64,000 nucleotides of DNA from Heterodera schachtii (lineage: Eukaryota; Nematoda; Chromadorea; Rhabditida; Heteroderidae). Shown here one piece after another: positions 52,701 through 64,000 of this stretch (position 1 is the first letter of the stretch; each line of letters begins with the position of its first letter). Location of the stretch: the NCBI GenBank assembly GCA_023374025.1, contig SIJG01000041.1:1192856-1256855 (forward strand), in the 5' to 3' direction. The notes below the pieces were generated by a model. That model saw nothing but the letters and a program-made list of their open reading frames with translations. It was not told the DNA's origin and searched no databases. A program made the position numbers and the translations under genes.

Positions 52701-55700
52701 ATCAATTTAATAAATCTTTTGATACCTTAAGAGCCAAAAAGAAATATAAAATGATTAAAATCTATAATAAATTTTTAATATTAGATTTTATATTTATCAT
52801 TAATTTAGTTTAAAATAAAATATACAAAATTTAAACACAAAAAAATTATTTGCTATTAAATATTTAAAGAAATTAACTGCTATTGCAAAATCTGTATCAA
52901 GAAAATTCTCGAACAAAAATTTAAATATTAAAAATATATACCAATAATCTTCCCTTTCAATAAATAACCAACATTATATATACAAAAATCTTAATACTGG
53001 AAAATTATTGAATTGGTTAACATAAAAATTAAAAGAAATATTCAAATGAAACATAGAATAAATAAAACAGTCATTATTATTTTTCAATAAGATATTATGG
53101 CAAAATAAAGTCATAAAGATTAAAAAATAAAATTAAACTAATTGATATAATTACTAGGTATTACAACGAACATATACATCAGCCAGGACAATAGTTTAAA
53201 CCTGTTATCAACTGCTTCTTTTATTTTATTGAGTTTTTTTTTTCTTATGTTAAATCCATGTAAGTCTAATCTTTAGAGCATTTTCTAGAATTATTTTTGT
53301 GCCAATTATAAGTTTTATATTATTTATGAATAAAATTCAGAAATAGAAAAAAAAATTAATTGCTGCGTTATTTAATCATTACGTACCCAATATAATCATT
53401 GGGAATCGAATGTTTAAAAATTTTAAAACTCTATTCTAAGAACAATTTAAAAATTATAGATGAATGTGTAAATTTAGTGCACAAAACACTATTATTAAAA
53501 TCGTTGGTTTGGTTTAATACTTTTTTTTCGAGAAATTAACAATGAATATTTAAACAAGTAAATGGAATGATAGGGAAAAGGATGAACAGACGGATCCCAC
53601 AGTAAAGAAATAAATTATTAATTTAATGCATATTTAATTTAAGCAATGAATTTACATTAATTTCAGTTAAACAAATAATATTTTTTTAAAGTAATCAATT
53701 AAAAAGCTCATAATTTTACCTATCAACAACAATATTATTCGCTAAAAATAATTAAATATCTATGCATTTTAAAATATTTTTTGTATATATAATATTTAAA
53801 AAAGAAACAAATGTTAAGCCAATTCCAATTCATTCTTAATTATTAAAAATTTTTAATTAGATAAATAAATATTTTTAAACTTATTTCATTTCAAGAAAAT
53901 TGTAATTAATCTAAATATACATAAATTTAAATAATGAAAATATAAATAGTTAAGATCTTCTAATTACCTGAAAGTACTAATATTTCAAACAAAAAGAAAA
54001 AAAATATTAAAATAAAAAATAGAAATCAAATATAATATTTTGTTGCTTGCAAAATTTCAAATTAATGAAATCAGCAATTACTTGTAATGTTAACAATTTC
54101 TGAATCAACAAAAGTAATTAATGAATTATCAATATGAAATTGTAAAAGTAGATGCTTGCACTAACATAGCCGAAGTAGATGACCTGAAAAATTTAAAACG
54201 ATTCAATTTATTTTGTTTTTTGCTAAATGATAGTGCAAGATAAATTTTAAAACCAATTGGTACAGGTGCAAAAAAAATGAGGATGCTAATCTTTTGTTTG
54301 CAAATAAATGTATAAGAAGTAATTAATAATTATGTTCTAAAATAACATTGTCTTTATAAATTGATTACAAATTAAAAACAAAAAGGTTAAAATTAGAAAA
54401 AATATTTATAAATCTTCGCCTATATGATTAAGACTGACAGTACAAATTTCTTATAACAATTTAAAAAACAATTACAATTTTAAATAATGATAATTATAAA
54501 TTAAAAGAATTTAGTCATAAAAATATGAGAATTCTTTTTCACTAATTTTCTTAATTTACATATACATTTAAATGAATTAATATTGAAACATTGTCCTTAA
54601 TTTTGGCAACTAATAATTCAAGTTTATCGCAACTTTTGCAAAATACATTATAACATAATTTTTTTATGAAAAATTACACTGGAAAAGTAATAGAACCACA
54701 ACTCTATAAGAAAAATATAAATAAATTTATGCAATTAAAATGATTCATTGTCAATTTTATTGTAAGCCACAATTTGATTAAATAAGAAATTACAGATATA
54801 TTAATGTAATTAACTATTCTTAAATAGTTGTATCGGTTGATAAACTTTTCATAAACGATCGAAAAAAATCTTCCGAATTTCATAATAAATATTGAATTAT
54901 TACGAAATATAATACAGTATAGAATTAAATATTGACCAAACAATTGTGAACATAAAATTTATCTTTGAATCAAACAGTAAAAAATAAATTTAAAGAACAA
55001 ATATAAATAAATTTATGCAATTAATGATTCATTGTCAATTTATTGGTCGCATAGACAGATGTAACACAAAAATTTTGAATATATATTGGCCTATTCAGAA
55101 ATTATGAAATAATTAGGAAAGTAAGTCTAACTTATTTGGTATTTTTATTATTATTATCAAAAGAGAAATTATGAAAAATAACTAAGTCAATTATTGAAGA
55201 ATGAACGTGCAAAAATTTATATAATTAATAAATAATTGTAATAAAAAGAGATCACAAATAAAATTAATTTTGAAACAAAAAACCTTTCTAATGAAAAAAA
55301 AGATAATAATTAATGTAAATGTTTGATTGATAAAAAAAATCACAATATACTTAATATTTTTCGATTAGATTCTACGTTGAAATAAAATAGAAAGATGAAT
55401 GTTGTGCAACCAAATTCTTACCAGAAATACCAAGACCTATGTTGATGTTGACCATTTGAGCGACATCTACAAGAGTTAGCTGCCTGATTCAAAAATTGTC
55501 ATGAATATTTAGCAATTTTTGCAAATAATTATTATATCAATATGTTTAGAAGAAATGATCATATTTGAAAGGAGGAAAGAAAACAAATTTTTGTTAAATG
55601 TAACAATTAAGAATTTAAGTTATCCATTAATTTGAAATATTTGAAGAAATAAATAAATAAGCAATATTAAAAAATAATGAGTCGAAAGATGCAAGAAAAG

Positions 55701-57702
55701 TAACAATTGCAAACGAAAAGAGATAAAAATATTTATTCATTGGAACAAACATATAAAAAGAGAAATTATAATATTTATTTGTCTATGAGGTATTTTTTAA
55801 TAAAATTAAATACTAAATTCACTTTATTGATTAAAACTATTTTCAATAAAAAAACTTCGAAAAAATGATAAATAATAAATTCATTGCTGTTTTTCAAATG
55901 AGATTTATAAATCGCTTTAATGTAGCCATTTTTGTCCACTTAAATGAACGGCATCCTAACCAAAAAAAAATTTGTTGACAAAAAATGATATACTTTAATT
56001 GAATAAAGAAAGCAGTGACGGGACAAATCAACTGTTACTCGGATGGTGCGATCGGGAACAAGAAAAAAAATATTTAAAAAATCAATTAATTGAAAGCTTT
56101 AAAAACAAAAATGGTAAATATGCCAAAAAATGATAGACTAAACGAAAAAAAATAAGCCACCTTATACTATTGATCATTTAAATCCAATTTTAATTTTCGC
56201 AGCACATAAATCAAAATTCAGTTAAAGAAGTTATATGTTATAATATTGCGAAAATGTTGATCAAATTTAAAATAAGATATCTTAAAAAAGTAAAAATTAA
56301 TAGATATCCAAATGTTTTTAATCAAAAGTAAATGAATAAAAATTTAAAAATTCAATAAATTGCATCAAAAAAGAGCAACGAATTTTTCGCTGACAATGAA
56401 GGAATGGGGCAATGGAGAACGAGAGTGCTATAAAACAGCAAAGGTATTTATTTAATTTTTTTACAGTAATAAAAATTTAGAAAAGCCGAGAAATATCCAG
56501 CCAAAAATAACCTGATTAACTTCTAAAACAGCTGGAATTTTATCTTAAATGTGGTTCAGTTGAAAAAAATTTGCAAAATTAAAATACTCTAAAAATGCAA
56601 ATAGAATATTATTTATGATAGAATTTTTTTACTATTATGATTATAAATTATTATAAAAGATTATTGATAAAAAAAAATTCTAAATATTTAAATAAATATA
56701 TTTATTTATTTGTCTTTCAATTAAATCAAGTAATAAATAAATGCAAAAATATTAACAGGAAGCATATTTATAAATTATTACAGCAAAAAAAACCTTGTTT
56801 AATAATATTTAAATAAAATTGATGTCTTTTTATAGAAAATAAATATAACTGATAAAATAAAAACTAGAAATATGACAAAATTATGTTAAAAGTAAGGGGA
56901 AAAAATTACACATTGTTAAAAAACAATACTTGGGTTTTTGAGCTTCACATGCCATAACTTTTTTGAAAGTTAACGAATTTTTTTGCATTTTGCTGGATAA
57001 TTGAAAACACGTGGTTTCCTATCTAATGAATTGAGGATTTTAAAATTTGGTTAATATTGGGCGAGTTATCAATAATTTTCTTTCAAAATTCTTCCATTTG
57101 ATGGTTTTTGATTAACGCTCCAGCACCCACCCGAAAGTCAAGTTCCCAAAATGTTTTTTTGGCAAAAAACGCCACAAAAAATGTTGTAAATAACGATAAA
57201 TACCAAATAATGTTAATTGGTATTAAATTGAAAAAATAAATTATACAAAGAATATTCTATCTTTATAAACTATGTCTAATTCAAAAATTTATTAGTTTTT
57301 TAAAATAATTTAAATTATAAAAATTATACAAATGTACATCTTAAGCTTCGTTCTCGATGTAGGGGGTGGGCAATGAAAATGGAAAAACTTTGAAAAGGCA
57401 CGCAAAATAATTTTTAAATAAAGACGAAAATGTTTACGTTAAATCTTTAGTTTAAAATTAAATGACGATTTTTAATTTAGGATATTAAGCATAAAATTAA
57501 CCAAATGAGCAATAAAAAAAAATTGGTTCAATAAAGGAGTGTTAAACAATATCAAAAAACAAGTTAAAAGATATTTTATTTATTCATAATTTCTTAATGC
57601 GTGCCTTCAAAATTGATAATATAAGCAAACTTTAATTAAAGCGCAAATTTCTGTCAAAATTTATTATATAAATATAATACTAAATTTGGCAATTAAAATA
57701 TT

Positions 57703-58017
57703 CTACTATATATATATATGTTATTTTTCTTACTAATTAAATAAAAGAAAAAAAATAATTTATTAATCTTTTCCTCAGCAATTTATTTCTCAAATGTTAT
57801 TTTTCGCTTACATATGGTGCCTGTTCTGGACAAATTAAAAAAAGAATTAAAATATTTATATTAAACCGTAAGAAAAATAAAATAAAAAATAAAACATTGA
57901 ATGAAATTATATAAATTAATAATTAAAAAAATAATTAATAATTATTAACTTAAAATCTTTGGAATTTTTAAATTATAAAAAAGGCCAAGAATAATACAAA
58001 ACACTAATGATACTATC
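57703..58017 (-). repeat. Right arm of a long-distance inverted repeat
   Basis: Reverse-complement partner of 49358-49788 (for example AAATGTTATTTTTCGCTTAC and TTATATTAAACCGTAAGAAA). No clear terminal duplication lies outside either arm. Confidence 0.8.
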
Positions 58018-60642
58018 AACAATGAAAAACCGAAATAAAAAACTCATTATTATCAAAAAATATAAAGCTAATTATAAATTTTTTAGAATATGATGCGAAT
58101 CCTTAATCGCAAAAGATAGCCAAATATATAAAGATCATTGATAAAAGAAATTAAACTATGATTAATACCTTAATTTATTTAATAATAATATTAATAACTA
58201 TTGAATATTTTATTTTTATTGATTTGTGTTAAATTAAAACAATAAATAATACTGTGAAGTACACTAATTTATAAAAGCAAATTAACCAAATGATTTTTAT
58301 AACCGGAAATTTTAATATAAAAAATCATTTTAAATGATTAATTCATAAATATAGTGTTGAACTTTTCCAAAATACCTAAGACCCAAATAATTACAATTTT
58401 TGAAAATTTAACAAATAATGCCATTTTGATGTTAAATACGAGTATTCATAACACGGCATTGGAACGTTTGAGAACATGAAGACAAGATAATAGTATAAAC
58501 AATTTATTATTGAAACTTAAATAAAATTAAAAAAAAAATTGATCCTGTAAAATTATTTAAAATTGTTTCAATAAAGCATTAAAACTGAAAAACTAAACGA
58601 TCATAATTAACCTATGCAAAAATTAAAAATGAATTTTTGAAAATATATTTTTAAATAATGGAATTTTAAAGGTTTAATATAAATTAATATAAACAAAAAG
58701 TGAAATATAGTTAATATTAAATATAAATGAAAATTAAAATTATTTAACAAATCAATAGACAAACTGCATAATATATACCTTATTATTTATTGTAAAAAGA
58801 TACAAATGAATAAACTGTTATATTTTAAAAAACTATTAAAATAATAAATACTTTTATTAACAATATTTTCGAGTACAAGAATTGAGCCATACACCCCACA
58901 ATCTGTACATTTTTATTATCAAATATATTAAAATCTAAATTATTTCTTTTTTTTATATAGAAAATCAAAGAATTTTTCTTTTTGAGATAATTATTTAACG
59001 ATAGAAATTTTATCTACAAGAGAAAATCTGCTAATAAATCGTATTTTGATATAATTTATAAAAATAATAAATTTTGGCAATAGCGATTTATTACGATACC
59101 AATTACATCACTCAGGCATGTATCCATTTCAAAACAATGAAAATAAACGCTTTATATTAATTCATCTGTGATTTATTATAAAAAAAAAAAATTATTATTG
59201 GAAATTTATAAAATAATAAAAATAAACAAAACAAAACACTTTGAAATTTGATCTAATGTTTTTTTTTGTTTAGTCTTTAAAATATATTATGAAATAGATA
59301 ATCAATGTAAAAAAAATACATTTAAAACTGATCATGCTACATAAAAAACTAAATAAAGTTTAACATTAGAGAAAAAATAAATCCAAATAAATTTTAAGAA
59401 AGAAAACCTTTAGATTAAATAATCGGCGATTTAAAAAATATCAAAATTTTGAATTCAGAAAATAAAATAAGTACAATTTTCTTCATAAAAATTATTCTTT
59501 ATATTTTTAAATTAATTATATTTAAAGCATTTGAAAAAACTGTATTAATTAATATTTATAAGCTTAATAAATTTAAAAAAATTAATTATTACTTAAAATT
59601 TTAGTTCAAAAATACTGAATAAATATATGACGATAAAATTACAATAACGTTAAAGCTTTAGCGATAATTTTCAAAATATAAAATAAACAAAATAACAAAA
59701 ATATATTTAGCAAATATTTCAATTATTTTTAATAATAATACAAAAAAACCTTATAACGTAAATAATTTAGTTGAACATTAAAAAAATTCACGAACATATA
59801 TAAAGTTTATTTTTTTAATACGACCAAAGGCTTGTTTGTAGAATATTAAAATAATTTCTAAAACCAAAAATATAATAAATTGGCTAAATAAATTACCATT
59901 AAACCAGAAAAAAACGAATATATAAAATGAAAATATCCGTTTAAAAATATAAAAACATTATTTGCATTAAGTAAATTTGTAACGAGTTAAAATATATATG
60001 TGATTTAATACTTAAATACAAACAAAAAAATATTTTGTATTATTAATTTATTTATTTTTGTAATATTTTAAATAATTTTCAAAACTGATCCTCGTATCCC
60101 ATTTAAATTATTTTTCATGTTTATCCAATTTGCATTTAAATAATTTGTTTAAATTTAACATTCCCTATGGTCGTCTTTTAAAATTTGTAGATTTTATTTA
60201 GTTTTTATTTTTGTTTTTAATATTTTATTTTTTCGCCCTCGCAACCTCCATGCGATGAAAAGAATTTAAATATTGAGTGCATAAAGAAAATTTTATAAAT
60301 TTTCTAACAAGTTAATTGCTTGATATTCAATTATCTATTAATTTGCCAAAAAAATTTTTAAAATTAGTAAGTTACTTTATTCTTTTGTGCATTTAATTTT
60401 TAAATTCTTATTTAATAGAGCGGATTTCTTTTTTATAATAAATTATTCATTTGTTTTGTGTCAGTTCAAAAGTTTCGGGAATAATCTGTGCACAAGTGGC
60501 AACAATGCTATTTTCCGTGTTTAAATTCATATGTGATTTTAATAAGTTCTGAGTTTTAATAGTTTCCGTTTAATATTTAAAAAACAAATATTTCAAAGTA
60601 ATCAAGTTTGATAAAAAAATAATTGTATATTATGGAAGATAA

Positions 60643-61600
60643 GTGTTTAAGATTTTTTTCAAAAACAATTTAAGATTAACTACTCAATTAAATAGTACTT
60701 GTGTTTTGGTAATTCATGAAGATCCCCTTTTTTCTATTAACATGTGGAATCATGTTAGGACCACAAGTCAAAACAAGAATGAATTTATAATACTTTTTAA
60801 TATCATAGTCATTAATTATTGTTCTGAAGAAAGGAGAGCGGATTGAATGAGTTGAACCAACTCAGGGGATAGTATTCGAGAAAGGAAAAAACATACAGAG
60901 ACAAGATGTGTTTATAGAACAGAGCCCGGAATTTTAAATCATATTTTTCTCTGCACTAGTTATGGCGAGAGAAGCCCAAAATATTTTCTCAGAACATTTT
61001 ATTTAGGGCTACTTATAAAAAATAAAAACCTCCCCCTAAAAATGCATATTTTCTTGAAAAAATTTGCTCAAAATCTGTTAACAAATCGCATTAGAATAAT
61101 TTCACGAAAATCAATGAAATATTAAAATTTTATTATATTTTTATTTTTTTATAAATTTCGATTTATGACGACTTCCAGTTTCCAGCAGGGTTTGATTTCG
61201 CTTTCACCTTTTCGGAGTGAATGATTTTCACATCACTAATGAATGGCATTTTTTGTGGGGAAAGGCAAAAAAAAATTCATATATCTTTAAATACATTTTA
61301 ATTTACAAACTTTTTGTGTTAAATGCGATCCAAAATGATCAAAGATTGACAGGAGCTTCCCAGCTGGTATAATTTATATCGTGTTCAATTGCTGTTATTA
61401 TGAGCAAATTGAATATTAGGATGACTTGTAAATCATTAAGAAAAAAAGGCTGTTAATCTCCAAAATTAAATTTGTAATCATTATTTGTGCTGTCAAAATA
61501 TTTAAATTATTCGGTTGTCCTTAATGCTTTTTGAAACATTGCACCCGTTGGCCTTTGGGAAAGGCTTTTTCTCTTTTTTATAATGACTTAATTTCATTTA
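60643..61600. other. AT-rich sequence, slightly higher complexity, no gene supported
   Basis: A 67-codon frame at 60643-60846 has no recognisable domain or splice context. 61030-61110 resembles the interior of the hAT-like elements (AAAATCTGTTAACAAATCGC). Nothing else is seen. Confidence 0.4.
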
Positions 61601-61621
61601 TTTTTTTTGAAATTGTGTATA

Positions 61622-61735
61622 TCCTCAAATGTCGGGTCCTCAAATGTCGGGAATATCCGCAAATGTCGGGTCCTCAAATGTCAAATCCTCAAATGTCGGG
61701 TCCTCAAAAGTCGGGTCCTCAAATGTCGCACCACG
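61622..61735 (+). repeat. 15-bp tandem array TCCTCAAATGTCGGG
   Basis: About seven copies, some diverged (TCCGCAAATGTCGGG, TCCTCAAAAGTCGGG). Short GC-bearing repeats like this form the ends of the MULE-like elements at 26227, 28360 and 31692, so it may be one end of another. No inverted partner is present in the window. Confidence 0.8.
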
Positions 61736-62282
61736 GTATGTGAATGCATTAATAAATTCATTAAAATATTTTTTATTTAAATTTAAAAATAGTAAAAATG
61801 TTGCAAGTTAAACATAAATAAGAAATTTACATTTTAAACAAAGTTTAAAAGATTTCTGACAAAAAAAAAAATCACACCAAAAATTTCGTTGACTCGATAA
61901 CCGTAGCAAATACAAGAAAATATTTGGAGAAAAATTTTATAACACCATTTATAGAATCCATTGCACTTAAATGGCACACCACCTTTACCTTTAGTAATCT
62001 CGATAATTTCTGTGGTTGCTTTTTTATAATTGTAATTTATTATGATTTAAATTTTTAAATCTATTTGTGCCCTAATCAAAATAATTTTTTAACGTATTGA
62101 AGAGAAACAAAAAATTCATATTATAATTTACAAAAATATATATTTATTTAATTGTATTAAATACAAATATAATGAAAATAATTTTTTAAAAATTAGAAAA
62201 GCTCAACAACGAATTTGTCATAAATTTGTTTGTTTACTAGAGAATTAAATAAAAAGTTATAATAAATTATAAATAAAAAGTA

Positions 62283-62390
62283 GGGTTCGAGCCCCGCCCC
62301 CGCCCCCGCCCCCGTCCCCGGGGACGGGACAGGTTTTTGGGGCTCACCCCTGTCCCCGTCCCCGTGATTCAGACCCCCGCATTTTGTATT
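62283..62390. mobile_element. GC-rich hAT-like end fragment
   Basis: Starts TAGGGTTCGAGCCCC, similar to TAGGGTTAAGCCCC at 26576, followed by CCCCCG repeats. No other end or duplication was found in the following 1.7 kb. Confidence 0.5.
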
Positions 62391-62760
62391 TTTTCATGCA
62401 TAAATAACAATAATTTACAGCCTCCATAACAGCCAGGAAATTAATTACCCAATTTCCCGCCCTCCCCCGTTAGAAAAACGTCAAAAAGATTTTGGCAAAA
62501 TTAACCCGACCCATCAGCAAAAGTTCATATGCTAAATTTTCGAGAAGCAGCAAATTAAAACCATTGGAACTGTTTTTGTTTTGAGAACATTAAATTTATT
62601 AATTAATAACTCAAATTTTGAAATGAAGTTTTTATGTTTTGAGAAAATCAATTTAAACAATCTTATCATATAAATGTAAAGTGAATATTTGATTTTTATA
62701 ATATTTTCCTATTGCATTTATCACGACAAATTATTGTTTTTCATTGCCCATCTTTCGTCT

Positions 62761-63346
62761 TCAAAGCAAATCCACTTTTTCATTAATTTGAGATTTGTAT
62801 CTGTTTAATGAAATTAATGGAATGTTCAACTTTTCGGCAATTTTCCGATCGGTGGGCTTGGGATTTTGTTGTTTCATTTGATAATATTGCTTTATGATTT
62901 CCATTTTTTCAAAAAGTGCGTAAGATTTTCTTTCTGTAATATATTTTAATGAAAAAAACACTTTTATAAAATTAAAATTTAATTAGAAAATTTATTTTAC
63001 CTTTTGAAATGTTTTGATTGATTCCAATTTTCTTTGCCCATTTTTCAATTGCTCTATCGCTTACGCCAAAAATTTGTTTGATTTTTCCAAGAAATTCTGT
63101 CCATTCCTCCCGTGAATGTTTCCCATTTTGCATAAATTCATTTTTTATTTTAAAATATTTTTCAACACTTTCTCTTTTTTGCTCATCAATTCTTTGGTTT
63201 TTCAATAATTTTCCATTTTTAAATTGTTTCTTCCATTCATAAATGCTTCTTATATTTGTGCCCAAATGTTTCGCTATTATTTTTTGACATTTTTCTTTTT
63301 TTCCATCCAATTTTTCATTTAATTTCATTTTTAATTTGTCATACAT
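62761..63346 (-). CDS. Protein with three helix-turn-helix-like segments, unknown
   Basis: Minus strand, two exons (63001-63346 and 62761-62933) joined by a 67-bp intron with a GTAAAA donor and a TATTACAG acceptor that keeps frame; 172 aa. Three similar DNA-binding-type segments follow one another: residues about 18-42 (IIAKHLGTNIRSIYEWKKQF), about 85-107 (IFGVSDRAIEKWAKKIG) and about 135-160 (RKIAEKLNIPLISLNRYKSQ). Each ends in a recognition-helix-like I-x-x-W/Y-K. The protein is Lys-rich throughout. It resembles the N-terminal HTH regions of pogo/CENP-B-type transposases, but no DDE domain follows. A further 5' exon may exist (GTAAAT donor near 63420 on this strand). It could be a transposon-derived or host DNA-binding gene; the family is not certain. 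Confidence 0.6.
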
Positions 63347-63359
63347 TTGATCAAATTTA

Positions 63360-64000
63360 ATTACTTTTTTTTTATCTTATGATGAAGGGAACAATAAATT
63401 ATGATTTTGTTAAATTTACCTTTCAGGCATTCAAAGAAGTCAAATATAAAATACGACTAAATTATAAGAAATCAAATAATATTAATTTAAATATGTAAAT
63501 ATTTTGTTTGTGAAAAATTCACTCTTATTTTTATACAATGAAAAATTTGAATTAATTAAAGAAATAATAATTATGGTACCAATTAAAACCAAAATTTAAA
63601 TTCTTTCTTCTTCTTGCCAGGTAAAGAATTGGATTTAATCAATTTAAACCTTAATTTGTCAAAAAGAATGGGCAAGATAAATTATTATTATTATTATTAT
63701 AAAAAATTTATAAGATGATTAAATATTTAGGGAACATAATATTATGGCTGCATTAAAAAGTAACTAATCAAAATGAGGCTTGTACAGTTGTTCTCGAGTC
63801 GACTCAACAATTGCAGAGAAGAATCGTAGATTGAACAATAAATTCATATCAAAAAATTTCAATTTTTTGTTTATTCAAACTACAATGAACGGACAAAAAT
63901 AGATTAACATATAAATTAATTATGATTCGAGCTCCCATTTTGAGGCATATGCCATTTAAATACTTTTTTTGGCATTTTGCCGGGTTTTTTTTTGCTTTTT
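63360..64000. other. AT-rich terminal stretch
   Basis: No gene is recognised. A short TTA/TAA microsatellite lies at 63683-63700. 63930-64000 begins GAGCTCCCATTTTGAGGCAT, reminiscent of the hAT-like GGGAGC/CCTCA ends, but is cut by the window edge. Confidence 0.4.

Larger units (their letters stand above)
48196..60640. other. Extremely AT-rich 12.4-kb domain without genes
   Basis: Composition falls abruptly to very low GC right after the LTR. No open frame of 80 codons or more, no splice-compatible exon series, no rRNA or confident tRNA. It contains a diverged inverted repeat (49358-49788 against 57703-58017), a direct repeat (about 54712-54760 and 55003-55050), a foldback-family arm (57085-57125) and a lone piece of the hAT hairpin (about 51568, CGGCGGTGCCG). 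Confidence 0.6.

Noticed and set aside
48196..60640. A mitochondrial insertion
   Set aside because: AT content fits, but no cytochrome, ND or rRNA sequence was recognised and frames are short everywhere.

Overview
The window looks like a repeat-rich nuclear contig from a nematode. I infer a tylenchid plant parasite close to the cyst nematodes (Heterodera/Globodera). The basis is short exons with small introns ending in TTTTCAG, acceptor-like sites just upstream of several ATGs (a trans-splicing style), long poly-G/C runs in introns, and a very heavy load of hAT, MULE and BEL/Pao elements. The genus is inference; the eukaryotic gene structure is seen directly.

Left third (about 0.2-24.3 kb), moderate GC and gene-bearing: an extracellular leucine-rich-repeat gene (minus, running off the left edge); a BED zinc-finger gene (3197-4716); a dCMP deaminase gene (about 5503-6325); an acidic, RS-rich nuclear protein gene (6832-9942); a MYG1-type exonuclease gene (minus, 10357-12435) with a hAT MITE in an intron; an Argonaute-type gene with N-terminal, PAZ and MID-like parts (14295-17096) that runs in frame into nine copies of a 27-bp minisatellite and then into a duplicated piece of a tyrosine phosphatase gene; the wreck of an aldo-keto reductase; and the intact parent phosphatase gene (23009-24302). 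The Argonaute-minisatellite-phosphatase chimera is the most unusual coding object here.

Middle (about 19.4-39.7 kb): almost wholly mobile and satellite DNA. Target-site duplications visible in the sequence define five hAT-like elements with exact 8-bp duplications and several more with imperfect ones. They also define three MULE-like elements with 9-bp duplications whose ends are arrays of short GC-rich repeats, a 0.75-kb foldback element, and nesting up to three deep. hAT-like elements with quite different termini share one internal hairpin module. A pyrimidine-rich tract (34.2-37.0 kb) and a tandem array of 448/650-bp units (36984-39672) follow. In the array a 203-bp GT...AG segment is present in three units and absent in two.

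Right (39673-48195): one complete BEL/Pao LTR retrotransposon with a 1944-codon gag-pol, a three-span membrane-protein ORF, and a third ORF that ends inside the 3' LTR. It has no visible target-site duplication, and base composition changes abruptly at its right edge.

Far right (48196-64000): about 12.5 kb of extremely AT-rich DNA without genes but with a diverged inverted repeat about 8 kb apart, then small repeats and a two-exon minus-strand gene for a 172-aa protein with three helix-turn-helix-like segments.

Reading frames of several otherwise good domains are broken by single-base shifts (LRR stop, Argonaute MID, aldo-keto reductase, hAT transposase). These may be real decay or uncorrected long-read indels; the sequence alone cannot decide.
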